64,000 nt of DNA from Pseudomonas sp. KU26590 (GTDB lineage: Bacteria; Pseudomonadota; Gammaproteobacteria; Pseudomonadales; Pseudomonadaceae), in contig NZ_CP110644.1 in NCBI RefSeq assembly GCF_026153515.1, positions 3,563,501-3,627,500 of the forward strand, in the 5' to 3' direction. Each line of letters begins with the position of its first letter. Position 1 is the first letter of the stretch. The translations under genes were made by a program, and so were the position numbers. A model generated the notes under the pieces. The model was not told where the DNA came from and did no database searches. It saw only the letters and a list, made by a program, of their open reading frames with translations. Shown here piece by piece: positions 1 to 8,903 of this stretch.

Positions 1-112
1 CCAGCCGCCCAAAATGCCAACCAAACGAAAAATCAAGCCATGAAGCACGGCCATGCTGTGCGCTTGGCCGGTTATCTTCACATTAATGATGTCGAGCAGG
101 TTCTGACGTGGA

Positions 113-1063
113 CTACTGCAGTTCGCCCACATTCATCCCCGAGGCTTTTTGAATGGCACACGCGAAGTCATGCATCGAATGGTTAGCGACCGCACTCCCA
201 CCATTGAGCAGGCTGTAGCGCACGCCTCGGATGGTCGGGTTTTCCGCTGAAGGCTGGACGAACAGGCTAGTGAACGACCGAAGCAAGGCAAGAATCTCGC
301 CCCGCTCGTAGATTCTGTCGATGGGCAAGCCAACACGGTTCACATCGCGAACTGCCGGATCCACGCTGAAGAATCCCGTGACCGGTGAGGGATCAAAAGC
401 GTACACCTGGCTGACCTTCAATTTCTGAGGTGTGGCAGGAATGGCGTAAGCAAATTGCTGAGCCAACCCGCCTCCCAGAGAATGGCCGGTGGAAATCAGC
501 TTGGCACCGTTCAACCATCCCCCCAACTCTGACCGAGAGCGATCTGAATACTCCTGCACGAATGCAGGTGCGAAGTCTCTCACCAGCCTGGTGTATTCGT
601 CGTCGACCTTGAAAGTCAACCATCGAAAATTCGATATCCAGTCCTTACCACTTTTAGATTCAGTGCCACCAAACGCGACCACGACCTGTTTTAAGTCACG
701 GTTTTCCCACACTTCCGCACGAAGATGAGAAGTTTGCATAACTGAGTCCAGATGACCATTAGGAATGGGGAAGTTAGTCCAGCGCGTCCACCCGTGTTTA
801 GCCACAACGCGGTCGGCACTTGTTGCCTTGCAGATATCCCTATCCTCACCATTGACCGCATGTGCATACGCGGCATCGGCTAACCAGGCATATTGCCAAT
901 GGGTTTTGGCTTCGCCCTGATTAGGGAATGGCTTTCCTAAAAACCGCGTGCCTGGCTTTCGGACTACGACCTCATCGTGTGTCTGGTTGAACGCGGCACA
1001 ACCACTCAAAACTATCGGTATTAGCAAAAGCCGGCCAAGCACAAAGAGTCGATGAGTAACCAT
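113..1063 (-). CDS. Class 3 lipase-like lipoprotein
   Basis: 316 aa. The N-terminus is a lipoprotein signal peptide: basic MVTHR start, hydrophobic stretch, then a lipobox with Cys at about residue 22 (LSGCAAF). The mature protein carries the serine-hydrolase nucleophile elbow GHSLGGG at about residues 194-200, the hallmark of lipase class 3 (alpha/beta hydrolase) proteins; Asp and His candidates follow. It is therefore probably a membrane-anchored esterase or lipase in the periplasm or outer membrane; the substrate is unknown. The ATG at 1063 is preceded by AAGGATA, a good ribosome site. The IS66 element begins 42 bp upstream and may have separated it from its original promoter. Downstream (1-112, minus strand) an open frame runs off the window edge and cannot be judged. 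Confidence 0.8.
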   Translation of the reverse strand: MVTHRLFVLGRLLLIPIVLSGCAAFNQTHDEVVVRKPGTRFLGKPFPNQGEAKTHWQYAWLADAAYAHAVNGEDRDICKATSADRVVAKHGWTRWTNFPIPNGHLDSVMQTSHLRAEVWENRDLKQVVVAFGGTESKSGKDWISNFRWLTFKVDDEYTRLVRDFAPAFVQEYSDRSRSELGGWLNGAKLISTGHSLGGGLAQQFAYAIPATPQKLKVSQVYAFDPSPVTGFFSVDPAVRDVNRVGLPIDRIYERGEILALLRSFTSLFVQPSAENPTIRGVRYSLLNGGSAVANHSMHDFACAIQKASGMNVGELQ

Positions 1064-1207
1064 TATCCTTATCCCTATCGATGGTCAAAAAGGAGAACAA
1101 GCTCGTATGCGTCCGGCCAAGTCATCTACCCAGCCCCGCAAAGCCAAGACATGGTGTGCACTTAAATTTAAGTGGACACCAGTTCTAGCCTTTTAAGCGG
1201 GTATTTC

Positions 1208-1540
1208 ATGCAGCCAACACGCCGTTCCTATTCCAAGTCCTTCAAGGCCCAAGTCATTCAAGAGTGTGCACAGCCCAGCGCTTCGATTGCCAGCGTCGCG
1301 CTCGGCCATAGCCTCAACGCAAACCTCGTCCACAAATGGATTCGGCTGCAAGCGCAGAAAAGCCCTGCGCTCCCACCTGCATTTATTCCGTTACCCATGC
1401 TGCTGGCCGGGGCCAACTCCCATCCGGCCTCATCGAATATCTGCGTTGAAATACAACACCCGCGCGGCACCGTAAAAGTGAACTGGCCCACTGAAAATGC
1501 TGCTGCCTGCGCGACCTTTCTTCGAGACCTTCTACGATGA
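1208..1540 (+). CDS. tnpA: IS66 accessory protein TnpA
   Basis: 110 aa. A helix-turn-helix protein of the IS66 Orf1/TnpA type: the N-terminus RRSYSKSFKAQVIQEC and the segment SLNANLVHKWIR are typical of the family, followed by a variable middle and the C-terminal FLRDLLR. The start is taken at the ATG at 1208 that aligns with the other copies in this window (MQPxRRSYS); an upstream in-frame ATG at 1172 would add 12 residues that are not conserved. The stop overlaps the start of tnpB by 4 bases (ATGA), which suggests translational coupling. Confidence 0.88.
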   Translation: MQPTRRSYSKSFKAQVIQECAQPSASIASVALGHSLNANLVHKWIRLQAQKSPALPPAFIPLPMLLAGANSHPASSNICVEIQHPRGTVKVNWPTENAAACATFLRDLLR

Positions 1541-1872
1541 TTCGCATCGACGCCATCTGGCTCGCCACCGAACCGATGGACATGCGCGCAGGCACCGACA
1601 CGGCGTTAGCCAAGGTGATAGCGGTGTTCGGTGCGGCGCAGCCGCACTGTGCTTATCTGTTCGCCAACCGCCGCGCCAATCGCATGAAAGTGCTGGTGCA
1701 TGACGGCTTCGGGATATGGCTGGCAGCGCGCCGGTTAAACCAAGGCAAGTTTCACTGGCCTGGCATTCGCCAAGGCTCAGAAATGGAACTCGATACCGAG
1801 CAGTTTCAGGCACTGGTGCTGGGTCTGCCATGGCAACGCGCAGGTTCTGGAGGCTCGATCACACTGCTTTAA
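1537..1872 (+). CDS. tnpB: IS66 accessory protein TnpB
   Basis: 111 aa. The sequence IWLATEPMDMRAGTDT...HCAYLFANRRANRMK and LVHDGFGIWLAARRL is the characteristic IS66 Orf2 (TnpB) signature; the family is required for IS66 transposition although its biochemical role is not settled. It starts at an ATG overlapping the tnpA stop codon and ends 61 bases before tnpC. Length is normal for the family and no internal stop is present, so this copy appears intact. Confidence 0.9.
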   Translation: MIRIDAIWLATEPMDMRAGTDTALAKVIAVFGAAQPHCAYLFANRRANRMKVLVHDGFGIWLAARRLNQGKFHWPGIRQGSEMELDTEQFQALVLGLPWQRAGSGGSITLL

Positions 1873-1933
1873 CCGCTACCATTAGCCTATCGGTCTATCG
1901 CCGCGAATTGCCTGCTCTGGCAAAATCGGCGTC

Positions 1934-3544
1934 ATGACTTCGCTTCCCGATCTCGCTCACCTGACCCCTGAACAACTGCGCGCCTTGACGGCGCAGTTGA
2001 TGCAGCGTGTCGAGACGCTCGACCACCAGGTCGACACGCTGGGCAAGACGGTAGAAACGCTCGACCAACAAGTTGAGACGATGGGTAAGACCGTTGAGAC
2101 CATGGGCAAGAAGATCAGCCGCGACCAAACGCTGATCGAGAAACTGACCCACGAAATCGCCCAGCTCAAACGTTTGAAATTTGCCAAGCGTAGCGAACAG
2201 ATGAATCCCGAGCAGGCCAGCCTGCTCGATGATCTGATCGACACCGATATCGCGGCAATTGAAGCAGAGCTTCAAAGCTTGCAGGCAGTGATAACTCCGG
2301 CCGAGAAAAAGCAGAAGCCCAAGCGCACCGCATTACCGGCTGAGTTTCCACGCACGCTGATCCATCACGAACCGGACAACACTCACTGCCCATGCGGCTG
2401 CGCCCTCAAGCGCATCGGCGAGGACGTCAGCGAGAAGCTGGACTACACGCCCGGCGTATTTACCGTTGAACGCCATTTACGTGGCAAGTGGGTCTGCGAT
2501 GACTGCGAAACGCTTATCCAGGCACCGGTTCCGGCGCAGGTTATTGATAAGGGCATCCCGACTGCGGGCCTACTTGCACACGTCATGATTGCCAAGTTTG
2601 CTGACCATCTGCCGCTTTACCGTCAGGAATCGATCTTCGGTCGAGCAGGCCTGGCGATTCCACGCTCAACCTTGGCTCAATGGGTGGGCGTGACGGGCGT
2701 GCAGTTGCAGCCGCTGGTCGACGCGCTGCGCGAAGTAGTGCTTGGGCAACAAGTCATCCACGCAGATGAAACACCGGTGCAGATGCTCATGCCGGGAACA
2801 AAGAAAACTCACCGTTCCTATGTGTGGGCCTACGCCACCAGCCAGTTCTCGGACTTGGCAGCGGTGGTTTATGACTTCAGTCCCAGTCGTGCCGGTGAGC
2901 ATGCTCGCAACTTCCTGCAAGACTGGAGGGGCAAGCTGGTCTGCGACGATTTTGGCGGCTACAAGGCCAGCTTCGAACTGGGCGTGACCGAGATCGGCTG
3001 CATGGCCCATGCCAGGCGCAAATTCTTCGAGCTGCACGCCACGAATAAAAGCACGCTCGCCGAGCAAGCCCTGCGCTATATCCAGTTGTTGTACGAAATC
3101 GAGAGCGAAGTCCGCGATCTGGAGCCGGATTTACGGCGCCGAATACGGCAAGAAAAAGCCGTCCCAGTGATGAATATGTTGCATGCCTGGATGATCGCCC
3201 AGCGTGACCTCGTGCCCGGAGGCTCGGCCATCAGCAGAGCACTCGATTACAGCCTCAAACGCTGGGCAGCGCTGTCGCGCTACCTTGATGACGGGGCCGT
3301 ACCCATAGATAACAATTGGGCCGAAAACCAAATCAGGCCATGGGCTCTTGGGCGCAAGAACTGGCTCTTCGCAGGGTCTCTACGCAGCGGAAAACGGGCA
3401 GCGGCGATCATGAGTCTGATCCAGTCGGCGAGACTGAATGGTCATGATCCTTATGCCTATCTGAAAGATGTTCTCACGCGGCTGCCGACTCAGCGGGCGA
3501 GTGAAATCGACCAGTTGCTGCCGCATAAGTGGCAACCGTTTTAA
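1934..3544 (+). CDS. tnpC: IS66 transposase TnpC
   Basis: 536 aa transposase. Order of regions: an N-terminal coiled coil of repeated LDQQVETMGKT-like heptads (about residues 20-60), a Cys zinc-binding knuckle (CPCGCALKR and CDDCE, about 152-190), then the DDE catalytic core beginning at IHADETPVQ, with CDDFGGYKA and the terminal WAENQIRPWALGRKNWLF motif holding the catalytic Glu, and an IS66 C-terminal segment SARLNGHDPYAYLKDVL. Full family length and uninterrupted, so probably functional. It ends 29 bp before the right terminal repeat. Confidence 0.93.
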   Translation: MTSLPDLAHLTPEQLRALTAQLMQRVETLDHQVDTLGKTVETLDQQVETMGKTVETMGKKISRDQTLIEKLTHEIAQLKRLKFAKRSEQMNPEQASLLDDLIDTDIAAIEAELQSLQAVITPAEKKQKPKRTALPAEFPRTLIHHEPDNTHCPCGCALKRIGEDVSEKLDYTPGVFTVERHLRGKWVCDDCETLIQAPVPAQVIDKGIPTAGLLAHVMIAKFADHLPLYRQESIFGRAGLAIPRSTLAQWVGVTGVQLQPLVDALREVVLGQQVIHADETPVQMLMPGTKKTHRSYVWAYATSQFSDLAAVVYDFSPSRAGEHARNFLQDWRGKLVCDDFGGYKASFELGVTEIGCMAHARRKFFELHATNKSTLAEQALRYIQLLYEIESEVRDLEPDLRRRIRQEKAVPVMNMLHAWMIAQRDLVPGGSAISRALDYSLKRWAALSRYLDDGAVPIDNNWAENQIRPWALGRKNWLFAGSLRSGKRAAAIMSLIQSARLNGHDPYAYLKDVLTRLPTQRASEIDQLLPHKWQPF

Positions 3545-3599
3545 GCACGCAAGGCGTGATGCCGGAGGCATACTTCTAACCATCATCGATACAGGCTGA

Positions 3600-3800
3600 T
3601 TACCCAACAGATACAAGGGTAGATCCGCCCCAAATGATCGCTTGCGCCACTATCACATTTTGCCCATTGAAGGTGACAGCAGGGCTACCATAAAGCTGGT
3701 AACCCATCTGCAATGCAGCACTCACACGGTGACAGAAAGCTGCATCGTCATGGCCAGTAAGAATACGATAAATTGGCAGATCGTCAGGTGGTACGGTCAC
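3600..3800 (-). CDS. DUF1737-family small protein
   Basis: 66 aa. The pattern YRILTGHDDAAFCHRVSAALQMGYQLYGSPAVTFNG...VIVAQAI matches the DUF1737 family as I know it; function is uncharacterised. The start is a GTG at 3800 preceded by AGGAG seven bases upstream; no in-frame ATG is better placed. The IS66 right end lies 27 bp beyond its stop codon, so the insertion left the gene intact but replaced whatever was downstream. Confidence 0.75.
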   Translation of the reverse strand: MTVPPDDLPIYRILTGHDDAAFCHRVSAALQMGYQLYGSPAVTFNGQNVIVAQAIIWGGSTLVSVG

Positions 3801-3949
3801 ATGCGAACTCCTCTAACATAGGGTGGTTCTGGCTCAAGATTGCTCATGTAGGGCACAGGTTATCGGCTTGCGTATCCTGAGTTCTGAAATAGATTACACC
3901 ACTCGTGTGACACTGCCATTTGGAAGGAAATGTACCCATCCTCAGCGCG

Positions 3950-4065
3950 CACTTTACAAGGCGGGTTGCCCAGGCGCTTACCTTTAAAGGGTTTGGGATA
4001 AGAGGTTCTTTGGCGCATGGCAATCCTGATGATAGGGGCGATAGTGTCCACGTATTTTTAAGTGG
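3950..4065 (-). pseudogene. IS66 tnpA remnant (minus strand)
   Basis: Read on the minus strand, 4018 downward gives MRQRTSYPKPFKGKRLG, the beginning of an IS66 TnpA, which degenerates after about 20 residues. Just upstream of that start (about 4040-4065) is a GTCCACTT-AAAA-ACGTGGACAC motif, the same leader motif found before tnpA of the complete element. This is a second, decayed copy in the opposite orientation to the complete one. Confidence 0.6.
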
Positions 4066-4673
4066 ACAACATCACCCTTATCGCTGGGATCGGGTAGGTG
4101 ACTTCGCCGGACGCTTACACAAGCTCGTCCCTGCCGTTGATGCAGATTGCTAAGAATTATGGGCAGTCAGATGTCATCTAAGGTAATTGAATTTTTCAAG
4201 ATTCTCGTCAGTCAACGACCACTTTCTGGCGCCATGTTCAATAAGACGAGCGGAGCTATCGCAGGGAGAAGTTGGACACTGACCCGATTTTCGAGCGCTA
4301 GGACTAACGGCGTGCTGGCATGATTGCGGCCTCCTCGGCCTGCAAGGTTGCAAAGGACATCCTCGGCTTCAAAAAAGGAGCCATTACGATCGCTCTGAAG
4401 TTTGCTCAGTTCAGCCAGCCGTGTTGTTGCGCTGGCAACGCGTTGTGACTCTCCATGGGTGTTCCCGATACCGAAATCACCAAGAAATCACAGCACCGAC
4501 CGACCGTAAAACCCGTCCGGGGGTACTGATGATGCAGGAGCGGAAGCATTCCAATGCGCCTCTGCAAAAAATTCGTACCGCCCGCACTGCTTTAAGTCAG
4601 CAGCCGGCCAACATCCGCCACTACACCATCACGAACATCCTTGTGACTTGTCCAATAGTACGACGCCTCAGCC
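4066..4673. other. Gene-free stretch between IS66 remnants
   Basis: About 600 bases without a convincing gene on either strand; the open frames present lack ribosome sites and recognisable protein sequence. Its position between two IS66 remnants suggests it is rearranged or decayed transposon-flanking DNA. Confidence 0.5.
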
Positions 4674-5160
4674 CGCAGTCATCCCGTTGTCGTTACAAAC
4701 AATTGCGCCGGTATCTTCACCGAATATCGGCGTGGAAATTCTGCACCCACCCGGCGCCGTCAAAGTGAAAGGGCCAACCGATAGCGCGCATGCCTGCGCC
4801 GCCTTCCTTCGCGGCCTGTTGCGATGAGGCGCATTGATGCCATCTGGCTCGCCACCTAGCCTCTGGATGCGCGCCAGCGTCAAGACGGCGGTGCCCAAGT
4901 TGGTCGCGATGTTCGTTAGGTCGAAGCCGCACTGCGCCTATCTATTTGCTGATCGCCGCACGACTCGGATGAAAGTGCTGATACACAATGGGTTGGCGTC
5001 CAGCTCGCGGCACGTCGAGTGAATCAGCGACGGCTCCACTAGCCAGTTGCTCAGCAAGGCAGCCAATTGCAGTTGGATGCTGAGCAGCTTCAGGCCTCGG
5101 TATTCGGCTGACCTTGGAAGCGTATTGGCGCTGGCGCTGCAATCAGGCCGCTTTAAAAAT
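4674..5160 (+). pseudogene. IS66 tnpA-tnpB remnant
   Basis: The plus strand encodes a TnpA C-terminal piece (SPNIGVEILHPPGAVKV, then AAFLRGLLR ending at 4827) and, overlapping it, the start of TnpB (MRRIDAIWLAT, then a TAG in place of the expected Glu of TEPMDMRA, continuing LDMRASVKTAVPKL and PHCAYLFADRRTTRMKV). The reading frame then fails with frameshifts through about 5160 (HVE, AADLGSVLA). tnpC is absent. This copy is distinct in sequence from the complete element, so it is an older relative rather than a recent duplicate. Confidence 0.75.
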
Positions 5161-5435
5161 CGTAGTTCATGCCTGGGCTTGCTGTATCCGTCATTTGGGC
5201 AATGCGCGCGGACGTCAATCTAATCCCAGTCAAACTCTGGGTACCGGAAGGTCTGTTTAGTCAGGCTCCTTACTGCGGAATGATCCCCACATCCTCTCAG
5301 CAGCCATACGAGCTAGGGTGATCATCCGTGATCTACGAAACGCTGCCTACCCACCCAGTTGATGCCGTGTTACCTCACACTGATCGGTGCCGGGGACATA
5401 CAAGGTCTCCGCGAGATTTCGCTTTCAATTCCGTC

Positions 5436-6422
5436 CTAAGACTCAAGAGCTTGAGGAAGATACTCGTCAACGAACTGGGCAATGACGTCGTCAAAATCCT
5501 GATCGTGGGTGAACCCTAGATTTCGTGCATACGAAGAAGCAAATGAGCCGGGCCAAGATCCCACAATTTTTTCGATGGCAGGACTGCGCTCAATACGAAC
5601 TCGGTTTGCCACCTCATCGCCTGCCGTTTGGCGCAGGGCATCAATCATTTTCTCAACGGTAATCGACAAGCCAGGCATGTTGATCACCCTGCCCCGCCGC
5701 AGCATCTCGCCCGGCAATTCATGACCATGGATCAGGTTGCTGATGGCCTGCGCCGGAGACATCAACCACAAGCGAGTCTCAAGGGGCACTGGGCAAACAC
5801 TCTCCTGTCCATTGAGTGGTTCCCGGATGATACTGCTGGCAAAGCTGGACGCTGCCAAGTTAGGTTTGCCGGGACGAACGGCGATGGTGGGCATACGCAG
5901 ACTGCGCCCATCGACAAAGCCACGTCGGCTGTAATCGGCAAGCAGCAAATCGTTCATTGCTTTCTGGGTACCGTAGGAGCTTTGCGGAGCCCACACCTGG
6001 TCGTCTTCTACCTGTTCGGGCAGTTGTCCCCCGAAGACTGCGACCGAACTGGTCATTACCCATTTCGGACACGTCCCCAGACGGCGGATTCGCTCCAGCA
6101 GATTCTGCGTAGCCGCGAAATTGATGCGCATGCCCAGCTCAAAATCCTGCTCGGCCTGACTCGATACGACAGCCGCCAAATGGAAGATGCTGTCGGTTTC
6201 GGCATCCACCAACCCTCTTAGCACTTCTGGATCGGCGATGTCGCCGCAGAGCACCTTTAAGCGCGAATCACTGAAACCGGCCAGCGGCATCAGGTCAAAT
6301 GCCACGAGGGTGGAGATAGCCTGACTGACGCCCTGTCGATCTGACAACGAACCGCGCTGCAGGAGCGCATTTATAAGGCGACGGCCAAGAAAGCCAGCCG
6401 CGCCGGTCACTAGAATTTTCAT
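5436..6422 (-). CDS. denD: NAD-dependent epimerase/dehydratase, DenD-like sugar-acid dehydrogenase
   Basis: 328 aa extended short-chain dehydrogenase. Rossmann motif VTGAAGFLGRRL at residues 5-16, FHLAAVVS at about 81-88, catalytic Ser region SSVAVFGG and the YxxxK catalytic pair YGTQKAMND near 149-153. The overall pattern resembles D-erythronate dehydrogenase (DenD), which oxidises a four-carbon sugar acid at C2 in the DUF1537-kinase pathways; the exact substrate here is inferred. It is followed upstream on the same strand by an MFS permease gene 16 bp away and a divergent FadR-type regulator, a common arrangement for a catabolic operon. The kinase and aldolase partners of known pathways are absent from this locus, so the operon may be incomplete. 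Confidence 0.75.
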   Translation of the reverse strand: MKILVTGAAGFLGRRLINALLQRGSLSDRQGVSQAISTLVAFDLMPLAGFSDSRLKVLCGDIADPEVLRGLVDAETDSIFHLAAVVSSQAEQDFELGMRINFAATQNLLERIRRLGTCPKWVMTSSVAVFGGQLPEQVEDDQVWAPQSSYGTQKAMNDLLLADYSRRGFVDGRSLRMPTIAVRPGKPNLAASSFASSIIREPLNGQESVCPVPLETRLWLMSPAQAISNLIHGHELPGEMLRRGRVINMPGLSITVEKMIDALRQTAGDEVANRVRIERSPAIEKIVGSWPGSFASSYARNLGFTHDQDFDDVIAQFVDEYLPQALES

Positions 6423-6438
6423 GATTAGCTCCTGATAC

Positions 6439-7748
6439 TCAGCGATTAACCAGCTTGGCGGGAATACGAAACACTAGAGCCGCGCCCAGAAACAACGCGC
6501 TGGCCATGACATACATGCCGATGGTGGTGCTTTGCGTCATATCCTTGAGAAATCCCATCAAGTAGGGCGACACGAAGCCGGCGAGGTTGCCACAGGAGTT
6601 GATCAGCGCAATGCCGGCCGCAGCAGCCGTACCGCCAAGAAACGCCGTTGGCAGCGGCCAAAACAGTGGCAACGTACTCAGCGCACCCATTGCACCCAGC
6701 GTCAGGCCAATCATCGAGACCGTGAAGTTATCGCTCCAAGTGGCTGAAATGATCAGACCGATCCCTCCGACAATCGCCGTCAGTGCCAGATGCCAGCGAC
6801 GCTCACGCAGACGGTCGGCATTACGCGACACCAGCAGCATGGTTGCGACCGCTGCGCCATAAGGAATTGCAGTTAGCAAGCCGATCTGCAACACGTCGGT
6901 CACACCCGCCTGCCGTACCAGTGTCGGCAGCCAAAAACCAACGGTGTAGAAACCTGCTATCAGACAGAAATAAATACCCGTCAGCAACCACATGCGTGGC
7001 TGGCGGAACACGTCCTTCACCTTGTGGGCAACATGTCCCTGACTTTCGGCATCAATCCGCGATTGTAGAAGGGCCTTCTGTTCAGGAGTCAGCCAACCTG
7101 CCTGGGAGATACGATCGCTTAAGCAGAAAATCACCAGGATTCCGATGGCTACCGAAGGCAGGCCTTCAATGAAGAACAGCCATTTCCAGCCGGCCCACCC
7201 GTGAGCACCGTCAAAGGCCGTCATGATCCAGCCCGACAGCGGCGCGCCGACAAGACCCGACAACGGCACTGCCGTGGCGAACAGCGCAAACATTTTTCCG
7301 CGTCGATGGGTAGGGAACCAGTACGACAAATACAGAATGACCCCCGGATAGAATCCAGCCTCAGCCAGACCCAGCAAGAAACGCATGATGTAGAAAGACA
7401 TCGGCGTCGTGACAAAGGCCATGCACGACGAAATCACCCCCAGCTGATCATGATCCGCGCGATCCAAAGCCGTGCGCCGACCTTGTGCAGTATTAAGTTG
7501 CTGGGGATTTCCACGAGGAAATAAGCAATGAAAAAGATCCCGGCGCCAAGGCCGTAGACCGCTTCAGAGAAATGCAGATCGTCTGACATTTGCAGCTTGG
7601 CGAAACCGACGTTCACACGATCAAGGTAGGCGACCAAGTAGCACAGCAACAACAGTGGCAAGATTCGCCACGCGGCTTTGCGGTAAAGCGCGTCCTCTGA
7701 AGCGTCGACAGACGGCCGGATGCTGTTTTGAATCAATGATTCGCTCAT
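6439..7748 (-). pseudogene. MFS sugar-acid transporter, frameshifted
   Basis: Two overlapping frames together encode one metabolite:H+ symporter of the ACS family (about 435 aa). The first, from the ATG at 7748, carries LLLLCYLVAYLDRVNVGFAK and ends ...IARIMISWG. The second continues GVISSCMAFVTTPMSFYIMR, then WFPTHRRGKMFALF and the remaining membrane segments to 6439. The break is at a run of five G (minus strand, about 7436-7440); one more G restores the frame. It could be a true loss-of-function or a sequencing error. It presumably imported the substrate of the adjacent DenD-like enzyme. Confidence 0.85.
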
Positions 7749-7808
7749 CTGAAGCACATCCCTTTATTTTTGTAGTGGGAGATTTGGTGTACGGGTAACA
7801 GTGTGTGA

Positions 7809-7842
7809 CTTGAATCTACATAATACGTCATACGAATTCAAG
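7809..7842. promoter_or_regulatory. Candidate GntR-family operator in divergent promoter region
   Basis: Between the MFS gene and the divergent regulator lie two nested dyads: CTTGAAT (7809-7815) with ATTCAAG (7836-7842), and inside it CGT-CAT-ACG (7826-7834). The CGTnnnACG core resembles operators of FadR-subfamily regulators. Position suggests repression of the transporter/dehydrogenase operon and autoregulation; binding itself is inferred. Confidence 0.45.
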
Positions 7843-7903
7843 GGTAGCTTAGAGCAGGGGGACGCGCTCACAATGCGTCCACGTTCATTGATGTGAGATC
7901 CAT

Positions 7904-8680
7904 ATGTCAGCCACCCTGACTTCTTGGCTTCCTGATACCTCGGCCAGCTTGAAAGACGCCTCAAAGGGTACGCTGGCCGATCAAGTGACAGCTGCGCTTA
8001 AGGCTCACATCGCTAGCGGCGAAGCCTTACCCGGTTCGCGTCTGCCAACCGAGCCAGTGCTTTGCGAGCGCTATGGTGTTAGCCGCACAGTTGTGCGTGA
8101 GGCGATTTCCCGACTTAAATCTGCAGGTTTGGTAGAAGTGCGCCAAGGCAGTGGTACCGTTGTAAGCGAAGGCGCTCACATCAAGGCATTCACCATAGAC
8201 GTGGATGTTTGCGGCTCCATCGAGGCCGTGCTGCGAGTGACCGAGTTACGTCGCGGTATCGAGAGCGAAGCGGCAGCGTTGGCCGCTCAGCGGCATACTC
8301 CACAACAACTCGAAGCCATCGCAGTGGCGTTGAAAGCCATCGACAAAGCCGAGCAAAAAGGCCATGACGGTGTCGAAGAGGATCTCGCATTCCATTTATC
8401 CGTCTCGCATGCCACTGGCAATCCGCTCTACCCTTCAATGCATGAGTTCATCGCCCAGTTCGTCAAAGAAGCGATCCGCATCACGCGCTCAAATGAAGGT
8501 CGTCGAGAGGACTTGTCCCGGAAAGTACACTCTGAGCATTTTGCGATCTATGCGGCGATTGCTGCCAGGGATCCCGAGGGCTCCCGTCAAGCTGCGTTGG
8601 CCCATATCTGTAACGCGGTAGAAAGACTTAAGAATGCTGATCCAGCGTTCTGGAAAAACCCCGATAAACGCGGGTCTTAG
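7904..8680 (+). CDS. GntR/FadR-family transcriptional regulator
   Basis: 258 aa. N-terminal winged helix (about residues 25-90): LADQVTAALKAHIASGE, PGSRLPTEPVLCERYGVSRTVVREAISRLKSAGLVEVRQGSGTVV is a textbook GntR DNA-binding domain. The C-terminal all-helical FCD domain holds the metal/effector residues in LRRGIESEAAALAAQRH and LAFHLSVSHATGNPLY with a later SEHFAIYAAI. Such regulators usually respond to a sugar acid or pathway intermediate. It is divergent from the transporter/DenD-like operon, which it very likely controls through the palindrome in the intergenic region. Confidence 0.85.
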   Translation: MSATLTSWLPDTSASLKDASKGTLADQVTAALKAHIASGEALPGSRLPTEPVLCERYGVSRTVVREAISRLKSAGLVEVRQGSGTVVSEGAHIKAFTIDVDVCGSIEAVLRVTELRRGIESEAAALAAQRHTPQQLEAIAVALKAIDKAEQKGHDGVEEDLAFHLSVSHATGNPLYPSMHEFIAQFVKEAIRITRSNEGRREDLSRKVHSEHFAIYAAIAARDPEGSRQAALAHICNAVERLKNADPAFWKNPDKRGS

Positions 8681-8767
8681 TCTCGTCAAGGCATTGCTTA
8701 GGCGAAGACAGGACGGTTGCTCAAAAGCTCCTCCAAGGATTGAACCTGCCAGCGCTGCTGACTCAGC

Positions 8768-8903
8768 GTATGCGTCCGGCCAAGTCATCCACCCAGCCCT
8801 CCAAAGCCAAGACATGGTGTGCGCTTAAATTTGAGTGGGCACCGGTTCTAGCCTTTTTAAGCGGGGATTTCATGCAACTAACACGCGGTTCCTATTGCTT
8901 AAG
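8768..8903 (+). mobile_element. IS66 left-end remnant
   Basis: Starting GTATGCGTCCGGCC at 8768, this stretch matches the first ~135 bases of the complete IS66 element (from 1105), including the leader motif TTAAATTTGAGTGGGCACC and the first codons of tnpA (ATG at 8871, then QLTRGSY). The match stops abruptly at about 8903 where LysR coding sequence begins. It marks a deletion that removed the rest of the element and the start of the neighbouring gene. Confidence 0.8.

Larger units (their letters stand above)
1105..3573 (+). mobile_element. Complete IS66-family insertion sequence
   Basis: About 2.47 kb element with the three IS66 genes tnpA, tnpB, tnpC in order on the plus strand. The left end starts GTATGCGTCCGGCC at 1105. 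The right end, read on the minus strand from 3573, starts GTATGCCTCCGGCA, so the terminal inverted repeats match at most of the first 14 positions. IS66 elements normally leave 8-bp target duplications, but the flanks here (ACAAGCTC before, TTCTAACC after) differ. The element may therefore have arisen by recombination between copies, or adjacent DNA has been rearranged. Several scraps of related elements lie elsewhere in the window. Confidence 0.9.

Noticed and set aside
1172..1207. N-terminal extension of tnpA
   Set aside because: The 12 extra residues are not shared with other IS66 copies in the window, which align from the ATG at 1208.
7764..7964. 66-aa minus-strand frame in the GntR promoter region
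   Set aside because: It overlaps the divergent start and operator region and has no ribosome site or protein-like composition.
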